A DNA stretch of 5,254 bases, taken from positions 1-5,254 of the forward strand of contig JAGHCL010000049.1 of assembly GCA_021160485.1 (NCBI GenBank). The letters are read 5' to 3'. Below are positions 1 through 5,254 of this stretch, piece by piece. The notes below the pieces were generated by a model. It was not told where the DNA came from. It did not search any database and saw only the letters and a list, made by a program, of their open reading frames with translations. A program made the translations under genes and the position numbers. Position 1 is the stretch's first letter, and each line of letters starts with the position of its first letter. The stretch is from Candidatus Desulfofervidaceae bacterium. Lineage in GTDB: Bacteria; Desulfobacterota; Desulfofervidia; Desulfofervidales; Desulfofervidaceae.

Positions 1-1394
1 CTTTTGATCAATTGTGGTCAGCCGTTAATGGATTTGGCCATTTGTTAAAAAAAGAGGGATTTACACCAGGAGATAAACTGGCTATCTGGTCATGGAATAA
101 TCTTTCCTATGTAGTAGCCGTCTTAAGTGTTTGGTCATTGGGTGGTATTGTTATCCCCTTGGACGAAGGGACAAAACCTGAAGGCGTAATCCAGTTTTTA
201 AATCATGCCGAAGCAAAATTTCTGTTAACTGCTCCCAGAGGAAAATCCACGCTTAATCTCATAAGACAACAAACGCCTTCTTTAAAAACTATCTTTTCTC
301 TAGAAGACCCGCTAAAATCTTTTTCCCAGACCCATTTAGACTTTAAAACAGACAAAACTACTCCCGCTGCCATTATATATACTTCTGGAACCACTGGCTC
401 TCCGAAAGGGATTGTGCTTACCTATCACCACTTAGACTCTCCCGTTATGACCCTTAATCACTTTGGCTATCTTAGTCCTCAAGATGTATATTTAGCCTTG
501 GCCCCCTTTTCCCACTTGGGCGGTTTAGTTGGTATTTTAATTGCCTTTGCTTCAGCCGGCACCTTAGTGCTTATGGAAAGATTTATACCCAACCTCTTTT
601 TAAAGTATATTCATCAGCACAAGGTAACGGGTTTTTTTTGCCCTCCTACTGTTTTACAAAGTCTCCTTTTGCAGGAAGATGTTGACTCTAATATGCTTCA
701 AAGTGTGAGGTGGCTCGCGTCCTTTGGTGCACCATGTCCCCCGGCAGTTATCAGGGCCTTTAGTGAACGTTATCCGTGGATTGATTTTGTCACTGGTTAT
801 GGATTAACCGAATCATCTGCTCCCAATGTGCTCATGCCCCTAGGTATTCCTTTAGAAAAAAAACTTGAGCCTGGTATTGTCGGACAACCTGCCCCCTGGG
901 TGGAGGTAAAAGTAGTTAACGAAGCTGGAGAGAGTTTGCCAAGTGGTCATATTGGTGAAATCTTGCTTAAAGGCTGGTTTATAATGTCTGGTTATTATAA
1001 AGAACCCGAGCTTACGCAAAAGGTAATAAAAGACGACTGGCTCTATACTGGTGATTTAGGTTATATAGACGAAAGTGGTTTTTTACATATTACTGGACGG
1101 AAAAAAGAAGTGATTATCGTAGGCGGACTGAATGTATATGCCAATGAAGTAGAATTTATTCTTCAGGAACACCCGGCGGTGGCGGAAGTGGCGGTAGTGG
1201 GAGTTCCTGATGGAATTCGGGGTGAGGTAGTCAAGGCCGTAATTGTGCCTAAAACTGATGTGTCAGTTCAAGAAATTATTAACTTCTGTCGGAAAAAATT
1301 AGCCCCTTACAAAGTTCCCCGGGTAGTGGAATTTAGACAATTCCTACCCAAGACAACCTCAGGAAAAGTGCGTAAAGCTGATCTTGTGTCGTAA
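1..1394 (+). CDS. AMP-forming acyl-CoA synthetase / acyl-acid ligase (ANL superfamily), 5' end cut by the window
   Basis: Cytoplasmic enzyme that activates a carboxylic acid with ATP to an acyl-adenylate and normally passes it to CoA. The signature motifs appear in order (numbering from the TTG at 12): P-loop YTSGTTGSPKG at 123-133, GYGLTE at 262-267, YTGDLG at 345-350, the hinge block starting GRKKEVI at 362 and followed by GGLNVYANEVE, and the C-terminal PKTTSGKVRK at 446-455 with the probable adenylation lysine K452. All catalytic blocks are present. The frame stays open upstream of the TTG (codons for F, D, Q from base 3), and family members carry roughly 40 more residues before this point, so the TTG is an internal codon and the true start lies outside the window. 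The substrate is not readable; medium- or long-chain fatty acid, aryl acid or another acid are all possible. It ends 76 bases before the radical SAM gene on the same strand, so it may share its transcript. The family call is very secure, the substrate unknown. Confidence 0.95.
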   Translation, partial: FDQLWSAVNGFGHLLKKEGFTPGDKLAIWSWNNLSYVVAVLSVWSLGGIVIPLDEGTKPEGVIQFLNHAEAKFLLTAPRGKSTLNLIRQQTPSLKTIFSLEDPLKSFSQTHLDFKTDKTTPAAIIYTSGTTGSPKGIVLTYHHLDSPVMTLNHFGYLSPQDVYLALAPFSHLGGLVGILIAFASAGTLVLMERFIPNLFLKYIHQHKVTGFFCPPTVLQSLLLQEDVDSNMLQSVRWLASFGAPCPPAVIRAFSERYPWIDFVTGYGLTESSAPNVLMPLGIPLEKKLEPGIVGQPAPWVEVKVVNEAGESLPSGHIGEILLKGWFIMSGYYKEPELTQKVIKDDWLYTGDLGYIDESGFLHITGRKKEVIIVGGLNVYANEVEFILQEHPAVAEVAVVGVPDGIRGEVVKAVIVPKTDVSVQEIINFCRKKLAPYKVPRVVEFRQFLPKTTSGKVRKADLVS

Positions 1395-1400
1395 ATGCAT

Positions 1401-1458
1401 GATTTAGTGGATAATATATTAGAGATTAAAAATAATACGCGAACCACTAAGATCTTTT
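1401..1458 (+). repeat. Inverted repeat with 33-base loop between ligase and radical SAM gene; possible attenuator or weak terminator
   Basis: TTAGTGG at 1404-1410 is perfectly complementary to CCACTAA at 1444-1450. With one bulged G (1451), GAT at 1401-1403 can also pair with ATC at 1452-1454, giving a ten-pair stem. TTTT follows at 1455-1458 and runs straight into the ribosome binding site. The stem is AT-rich and the loop long and AT-rich, so this is at best a weak intrinsic terminator. An alternative small hairpin, CTAAG (1447-1451) with TTTAG (1456-1460), would use the same right arm and cover the first two bases of the Shine-Dalgarno sequence, so a switch is conceivable. No convincing promoter was found in the gap: GATAAT at 1410-1415 resembles a -10 box, but no -35 lies at proper spacing. 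Confidence 0.35.
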
Positions 1459-1464
1459 AGGAGG
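1459..1464 (+). promoter_or_regulatory. Strong Shine-Dalgarno AGGAGG for the radical SAM gene
   Basis: A perfect AGGAGG lies six bases before the ATG at 1471 and fixes that start. It is the strongest ribosome binding site in the window and abuts the T-run of the upstream inverted repeat. Confidence 0.85.
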
Positions 1465-1470
1465 CATAAA

Positions 1471-2931
1471 ATGAAAGTCCTATTCTTACAACCCCCTATG
1501 GGAGGATGGGTTACCTGGGGTAAACACATCGCTATTAATGTAAATCATGCCCAGTTAGCAGCCAATTTGCGGGAATGGTATCCAGAAATTAACATTCAGG
1601 TCCTAGACTGTCGGGCCTTAGGTATGGATGAAAACCAAATGATAGATGCTATCAAAGGGATCCAGCCTGATTTAGTTTACATGGGTGATGCCTTACAGAC
1701 AACGGGAGTGGCTGCTATTCATCCCCGTTACCAGGCAGCAGCTAAGCTGGTTAAACAAACCATGCCTGAAGTAAAGATATGTGTAGGTGGTTTTTTTTAT
1801 GGGGCAAACGCCCCGGAAATGCTTGCTAAAACTCCAGAATTTGATTTTGTTCTCTATGGAGAAACTGAACGCACTTTACCAGAGTTGGCTAAGGAATTAA
1901 GTAAAAAGGATCCTGATATTCCCTCAGTAAAGGGCCTGAGTTATAGGGATAACGGTGAAGTCAAAACCACTGATTATCGCCCTCTGATTGAGAACCTGGA
2001 TGATTTACCCCTGCCAGCCTATGATTTATTCCCTATGGATAAATATATTGGTTTTAATTATCTCAGGCATTATGTAGAGACCTATCACTCTAGAGGGTGT
2101 CCCAATGGGTGCCGTTTTTGTGTGGGTTGGACAAACTACGACCCCAGAGGCAACAGAGATTGGACGCACTACCGCATTCGTTCAGGGAAACGGGTGGCAG
2201 AAGAAATAGAACTTTTGGTGAAAAAATTTGGAGTAAAATTTGTTTGCATGATGGATGAAGACTTCAATGTTTATCGCTCCCGAATAGAAGAATTCATTGA
2301 AGAAATGAAACGGCGAGGACTAAAAGTTCCTTTTTTCTTCATGGGCCGCTCTCCGTATCATTTACGGGATAAGGATTTGCTGAAACCATTAAGGGAAATA
2401 GGATTTGTCTGTGGTCTCTTTGGAATGGAGGCTGTAGACAAAGAAACTCTGGAGAAAGTAAAGAAGGGCATTAGCGTTGACCAGATAGCTGAAACAGTAC
2501 GGCTATTTCGGGAAAATAATATTATGTCTGTTGTTACCTGGATGGTAGGTTTCCCAGATGATGATGAAGTAAAGATAAAAGATAGAACAGAAAGGATTGA
2601 CAAGATTGACCCAGATATGACTGCCTTACAAATTATGACACCTTTACCGGGTATCCCCATGTATAAAGAACTTGAGCCTTACACTGAAGATTGGGATTTA
2701 AGAAAATGGGACTTTCAACATGCTGTCTTGCGGACGAAGTATTTAAGCAAAGAAGACCTAGGGCGTTTAGCGGCCTGGGCCAACAGAGAATTCTATAGCC
2801 AACCAGGACGAGTGCAACGGATTTTGTATAACAAAAAATATCATCCCTTCTGTCGCCTTATTGCCAGAAGTTATGTAGAAACCACTGATGCTCACGCTCG
2901 TGCTGCGGTAAATGATGAAATCTTTGTCTAG
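1471..2931 (+). CDS. Cobalamin-binding-domain radical SAM enzyme (BchE/HpnJ-like class B architecture)
   Basis: A 486-residue protein with an N-terminal B12-binding-type Rossmann domain (about residues 1-140), a linker, and a radical SAM barrel (about 200-400). The cluster motif is CPNGCRFC, with C210, C214 and C217 in the CX3CX2C spacing that binds the [4Fe-4S] cluster and SAM. The N-terminal domain has a GGFFYGANAPE strand-loop at 106-116 and YGETERT at 129-135. The position of the usual DxHxxG histidine reads D46-C-R48-A-L-G51, so cobalamin, if bound, would not be His-ligated; this is common in B12 radical SAM enzymes. Later barrel landmarks are GMEAVDKETLEKVKKG at 318-333 and VGFPDDDE at 359-366. 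Only eight cysteines are present, so a second cluster is unlikely. Known relatives methylate unactivated carbons, rearrange or contract rings (HpnJ), or cyclise (BchE); the reaction here cannot be assigned. The start is fixed by AGGAGG at 1459-1464. It is the first gene of the coupled group running to 5051. Confidence 0.92.
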   Translation: MKVLFLQPPMGGWVTWGKHIAINVNHAQLAANLREWYPEINIQVLDCRALGMDENQMIDAIKGIQPDLVYMGDALQTTGVAAIHPRYQAAAKLVKQTMPEVKICVGGFFYGANAPEMLAKTPEFDFVLYGETERTLPELAKELSKKDPDIPSVKGLSYRDNGEVKTTDYRPLIENLDDLPLPAYDLFPMDKYIGFNYLRHYVETYHSRGCPNGCRFCVGWTNYDPRGNRDWTHYRIRSGKRVAEEIELLVKKFGVKFVCMMDEDFNVYRSRIEEFIEEMKRRGLKVPFFFMGRSPYHLRDKDLLKPLREIGFVCGLFGMEAVDKETLEKVKKGISVDQIAETVRLFRENNIMSVVTWMVGFPDDDEVKIKDRTERIDKIDPDMTALQIMTPLPGIPMYKELEPYTEDWDLRKWDFQHAVLRTKYLSKEDLGRLAAWANREFYSQPGRVQRILYNKKYHPFCRLIARSYVETTDAHARAAVNDEIFV

Positions 2932-2942
2932 GAGAAAAAACA

Positions 2943-3680
2943 ATGATGGAACGTGAAATCCATATTTCCCCACAGGATTTGCTTCAGGCAATGCAGTTTA
3001 GACCGGGAGATTTTGCCAACATTGCCATCGTGAGTGGTCAGCCACAAAGGGTAAATATGGCCTTAGAAAAACTCAAAAATCCTGTTAAAAACTTTAGTGC
3101 CTTTGGTTATACATTCTGGACAGGAGAATATAAAGGGAAGCGGGTAACGGTAGGAAACGGAGGAATGTATGCCCCTGATGCTGCTTTGATAACTGAACTT
3201 TTATGTGTAGGGGGAGTGGATTATCTTATCAGACTGGGTTCCTGCGGGGCCTTAAAGTCGGAGATAAAACTTGGGGAGCTCGTCTTAGCTGAAAGCGCTT
3301 TAAGAGGAGATGGAGTAACAAAGTATTATGTGAATAATGATGGGTTTATCCCGCAGGCAGATAAATCATTAACAGACACACTTGAAGCAATTTGTAAAAA
3401 ACATATCTACCGAGGTAAGGTCTGGACAACGGATGCACTACTGCGGGAGACAAAAGAGGTTATTAATAATGTCATCAGGCAGGGGGGAATTGCGGTTGAT
3501 ATGGTAACAAGTCCTTTTTTGACCATCTCCCAGCTCTATAATAAAAAGGCAATTGCCCTGCTTGTAGTGAGTGACAATCTCATTACAGGTGAGATTGGAT
3601 TCAGTAACATTAAGGTCTTTGATGCGGAGAGGAGAATGATTGGATATGCCTTTAACCTTGTAGGGGCAATAGATGCTTAG
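2943..3680 (+). CDS. Nucleoside phosphorylase, NP-I family (uridine phosphorylase/DeoD-like), with altered ribose-binding motif
   Basis: A 245-residue protein of normal family length; members cleave a nucleoside with phosphate to a base and ribose-1-phosphate. Landmarks: SGQPQRV at 31-37 replaces the usual phosphate-loop GDPxR (Asp to Gln, Arg36 kept); GNGG at 71-74; RLGSCGAL at 97-104 (phosphate-site Arg and Ser kept); WTTDALLRET at 161-170, the base-site segment of uridine phosphorylase-like enzymes; and VVSDNL at 208-213 with the base-side Asp211. The ribose-binding motif, normally DMETSAL-like, reads DMVTSPF at 186-192, so the Glu that holds the ribose hydroxyls is Val188. MtnP (trimeric PNP-type) motifs are absent. 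AGGAG at 2930-2934 sits eight bases before the first of two adjacent ATG codons. The gene begins 11 bases after the radical SAM stop, and its end overlaps the isomerase start by eight bases. A natural substrate such as 5'-deoxyadenosine or another adenosyl compound is an inference from context. Confidence 0.88.
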   Translation: MMEREIHISPQDLLQAMQFRPGDFANIAIVSGQPQRVNMALEKLKNPVKNFSAFGYTFWTGEYKGKRVTVGNGGMYAPDAALITELLCVGGVDYLIRLGSCGALKSEIKLGELVLAESALRGDGVTKYYVNNDGFIPQADKSLTDTLEAICKKHIYRGKVWTTDALLRETKEVINNVIRQGGIAVDMVTSPFLTISQLYNKKAIALLVVSDNLITGEIGFSNIKVFDAERRMIGYAFNLVGAIDA

Positions 3681-4575
3681 TCCCCTTTGCTACCCTGTAA
3701 GGATGGAAGGAAATTCTATTTTAGTGTTGGATGAAACAAAGCTCCCTTTTGCTGAAACATACATAGAAGTGAAAAACTTAGAAGAGGCCCTTAAGGTATT
3801 GAGAGAAATGAAGACCAGGGCCTTCGGACAAGTACTGCTCTTCTTTTATACTTGTATCCTAACTAGAGAAATTGATAAAACAGCCCGGGCGTTCAAGCGT
3901 GCCCGTCCTACTTTTGATTTTTTTCGTCTGGCGGAGATGATAAAAGAAGTCTCTCAGCAAATACCTAACATAAAGGAGATGGTAAAAACAATTATCACCG
4001 TTTTTGAACAAAAAAGAAAAAAACGGGCCCAAAAGTTAGCCCAAATTTTACCTCATGAAGCCTCCATTTTAACTATATGTAATTTAAATGGTGAGCTTCT
4101 CTATCTTTATGAAGCCCTTGCCCAAATAGGGAAAACGGCTGTCTTTTATGTTTCTGAAACCAGACCCTATCTTCAAGGAACAAGACTTACTTTTTGGGAG
4201 TTAGACCAGGCATCTATCCCGGCTAAACTTATTTGTGATAATCAGGCTGCCATTTTAATGCAACAACGAGTAGTTAACTGTGTCATTGCTGGTTCAGATA
4301 GATCCAATAAAAAGGGAGATATTATAAATAAAATTGGCACCTACTCCCTGGCCAGACTGGCCTATTATTTTCATATCCCATTTTATGTTCTGGTCCAATA
4401 TCCAAAAGAAATAGAAATTGAAACCATCCAGATAGAAGAACGCCCTCAAGAAGAAGTGTTTATGTGGCTGGGAGAAGTATTTCACCCCACCGCCATTTAT
4501 CCTGCCTTTGATATTACCCCAAGTGCATTTATTTCAGGCTGGATAGATATTTCAGGAAAGATAAGATGCGTTTAG
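3673..4575 (+). CDS. Divergent MtnA/eIF2B-alpha family aldose-1-phosphate isomerase (methylthioribose-1-phosphate isomerase-like)
   Basis: A 300-residue homologue of MtnA, which converts 5-methylthioribose-1-phosphate to the ribulose-1-phosphate. The N-terminal MtnA-type strand is seen as ILVLDETKLPF at 16-26. The Rossmann-like domain has ILTICN at 132-137 with C136 matching the catalytic Cys (B. subtilis Cys160), YVSETRPYLQGTRLT at 159-173, CDNQAA at 188-193, GSDR at 207-210 with D209 matching catalytic Asp240, NKIGTYSLA at 219-227, IQIEERPQEEV at 252-262 and PAFDITP at 277-283. Departures: the RGAPAIG substrate loop is TRAFGQV at 48-54, the His before the catalytic Cys is Ile135, and the helix after the Cys is about seven residues shorter. 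Length is below the usual near-345. It overlaps the phosphorylase by eight bases; AGGGG at 3662-3666 serves the ATG at 3673. That start is preferred over the ATG at 3703 because family similarity begins before Met11. It may use another 5-deoxy- or 5-substituted ribose-1-phosphate. Confidence 0.85.
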   Translation: MLSPLCYPVRMEGNSILVLDETKLPFAETYIEVKNLEEALKVLREMKTRAFGQVLLFFYTCILTREIDKTARAFKRARPTFDFFRLAEMIKEVSQQIPNIKEMVKTIITVFEQKRKKRAQKLAQILPHEASILTICNLNGELLYLYEALAQIGKTAVFYVSETRPYLQGTRLTFWELDQASIPAKLICDNQAAILMQQRVVNCVIAGSDRSNKKGDIINKIGTYSLARLAYYFHIPFYVLVQYPKEIEIETIQIEERPQEEVFMWLGEVFHPTAIYPAFDITPSAFISGWIDISGKIRCV

Positions 4576-5051
4576 AAGAAATAAAACAGCTTTTGCTCAT
4601 TTGGGGCATGCCTTCAGACAGAGGCATAAAAGAACTCAAGGCAGCAATAAAGGAGGATAAAGAGTTATCCATCTTTGTGCCAGAAATGAGGCCTTATCTA
4701 TTAGGATTAGAAATTGTGAAAATATTTCAGAGACAGGGTATTCCCCATAGTTATGGCACGGATAATAGGCTAGGACTCCTTTTCTATAAAAGAAAGATAA
4801 AAGAAACGATATTCTTTTATAAAAGCGTAAATAAGAAAGTGTTTTCGGGTATTTGTGGCAGTCTTTATGTATGTTTGCTCAGTGCCCTGCACCATGTCCC
4901 TATCCGGACTTTAAAAGGTGGAGAAATAAACCTAACCAGTCTGGCTAAAGATGCCTCAAGTTTAAATGGATACATATTTTTAAAAAATCAGGGTGCAGCC
5001 ATAGAAGCAAAAGACGAAGATGTGCCATGGGAGATAATAAAGCCCGAGTGA
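4566..5051 (+). CDS. Short MtnA/eIF2B-like paralogue lacking catalytic residues (probable pseudo-subunit)
   Basis: A 161-residue protein that resembles only the C-terminal Rossmann-like domain of the gene just upstream. FVPEMRPYLLG at 37-47 lines up with YVSETRPYLQG of the isomerase (159-169), GTDN at 64-67 with ICDN, NKK at 89-91 with NKK at 212-214, and GICGSLYVCLLSALHHVPI at 95-113 with the NKIGTY...FHIPF segment. The 37 residues ending at RPYL align without gaps and put Gly14 at the catalytic Cys; with two one-residue gaps, Lys86 falls at the catalytic Asp and Ile96 at the NKIGTY lysine. The N-terminal domain is absent, and the tail VPWEIIKPE may correspond to YPAFDITP. Catalysis is therefore unlikely. 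The start overlaps the isomerase stop by ten bases, with AGGA at 4554-4557 eight bases ahead, so translation is coupled and a stoichiometric partner role is plausible. No signal peptide or membrane segment is seen. The homology is read by eye; an unrelated small Rossmann-like protein is the alternative. Confidence 0.75.
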   Translation: MRLEEIKQLLLIWGMPSDRGIKELKAAIKEDKELSIFVPEMRPYLLGLEIVKIFQRQGIPHSYGTDNRLGLLFYKRKIKETIFFYKSVNKKVFSGICGSLYVCLLSALHHVPIRTLKGGEINLTSLAKDASSLNGYIFLKNQGAAIEAKDEDVPWEIIKPE

Positions 5052-5254
5052 CTATCTGCTCTAATTTATACTGCAATTAATATATGTACTAAAAAACTTT
5101 CATCTACGGCTTAAAATTTCAAGACCACCTATGAAATTACAGATAGAAAAACATACAAAATATCGTTGAAATGAATTTTTGTTGGCAAGGAGAAAGGTTA
5201 AAATAACACTTACTACGACTTATGAGCAAGGCTGATATCGTAATGCTAATATGC
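5052..5254. other. AT-rich 3' intergenic stretch, no supported gene
   Basis: The 203 bases after the last stop codon carry no recognisable coding region, tRNA or repeat array. The only structure seen is AATTTCA at 5115-5121 paired with TGAAATT at 5132-5138 around a ten-base loop. No T-run follows on the + strand, so it is a poor intrinsic terminator. An AAGGAGAAAGG purine run at 5188-5197-ish looks like a ribosome binding site but has no start codon at proper distance. An ATG at 5222 opens a frame that reaches the window end, too short to judge. Confidence 0.6.

Noticed and set aside
2358..2660. Minus-strand open frame of 100 codons opposite the radical SAM gene
   Set aside because: It is a mirror of a well-supported coding region, has no recognisable motifs and no neighbours on that strand. 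The other minus-strand frames (203-394, 2767-2991, 4294-4485) are rejected for the same reason.
1471..2931. Radical SAM gene as a tetraether or membrane-spanning lipid synthase (Tes-like)
   Set aside because: Only the single CX3CX2C cluster motif and five scattered cysteines are present, so the extra clusters expected of Tes are missing.
2943..3680. Phosphorylase as a true MtnP or as MTA/SAH nucleosidase
   Set aside because: The trimeric PNP/MtnP motifs are absent, and the nucleosidase DMEGAA motif is not present; the WTTDALLRET and VVSDN segments fit the uridine phosphorylase/DeoD side better.
4779..4825. CTTTTCTATAAAAG and the palindrome CTTTTATAAAAG, 35 bases apart
   Set aside because: Both lie inside the small paralogue and encode FYK in the reading frame; AT-rich lysine/phenylalanine codons explain them without a regulatory role.
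5182..5204. TTGGCA ... TAAAAT promoter-like pair
   Set aside because: The spacing is 11 bases, too short for a sigma-70-type promoter, and no gene start follows that can be supported.
5171..5206. Tiny ATG-to-TAA frame (MNFCWQGERLK)
   Set aside because: Eleven residues, no ribosome binding site and no known leader-peptide pattern followed by a gene in view.
5222..5254. ATG opening a frame (MSKADIVMLIC) to the window end
   Set aside because: Only 11 codons are visible, and the nearest ribosome-binding-like sequence is about 25-30 bases away; it cannot be told apart from chance.

Overview
The window suggests an anaerobic bacterium with AT-leaning DNA, strong AGGAGG-type ribosome binding sites and tightly packed genes, plausibly a Firmicute or a sulfate-reducer-like anaerobe. 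The lineage cannot be fixed from this sequence. All supported genes lie on the + strand. No rRNA, tRNA, CRISPR array, transposase or phage gene is visible.

Layout: (1) 1-1394 is a 5'-truncated AMP-forming acyl-CoA synthetase (ANL superfamily). (2) 1395-1470 is a 76-base gap with an inverted repeat that ends next to an excellent Shine-Dalgarno sequence. (3) 1471-2931 is a cobalamin-binding-domain radical SAM enzyme. (4) 2943-3680 is a nucleoside phosphorylase of the uridine phosphorylase/DeoD fold (NP-I), with a Glu-to-Val change in the ribose-binding motif. (5) 3673-4575 is a divergent MtnA/eIF2B-alpha-type aldose-1-phosphate isomerase that keeps the catalytic Cys and Asp. (6) 4566-5051 is a short protein that I read as a stripped-down paralogue of the preceding isomerase, with both catalytic residues lost. 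(7) 5052-5254 is AT-rich with no convincing gene.

Genes 3 to 6 are separated by 11 bases or overlap by 8 and 10 bases, so they are almost certainly one translationally coupled operon. The ligase probably reads into it. The chemistry forms a chain. A radical SAM enzyme produces 5'-deoxyadenosine, or possibly an adenosyl adduct. A phosphorylase would release adenine and leave a 5-substituted ribose-1-phosphate. An MtnA-like enzyme would isomerise that to the ribulose-1-phosphate. This resembles the first steps of methylthioadenosine/5'-deoxyadenosine salvage, but the aldolase or dehydratase that would finish salvage is not in the window. The phosphorylase and isomerase also depart from canonical enzymes at substrate-contacting motifs. 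The most notable element is the catalytic isomerase paired with an overlapping, catalytically dead half-length paralogue, which suggests a heteromeric enzyme with a pseudo-subunit.
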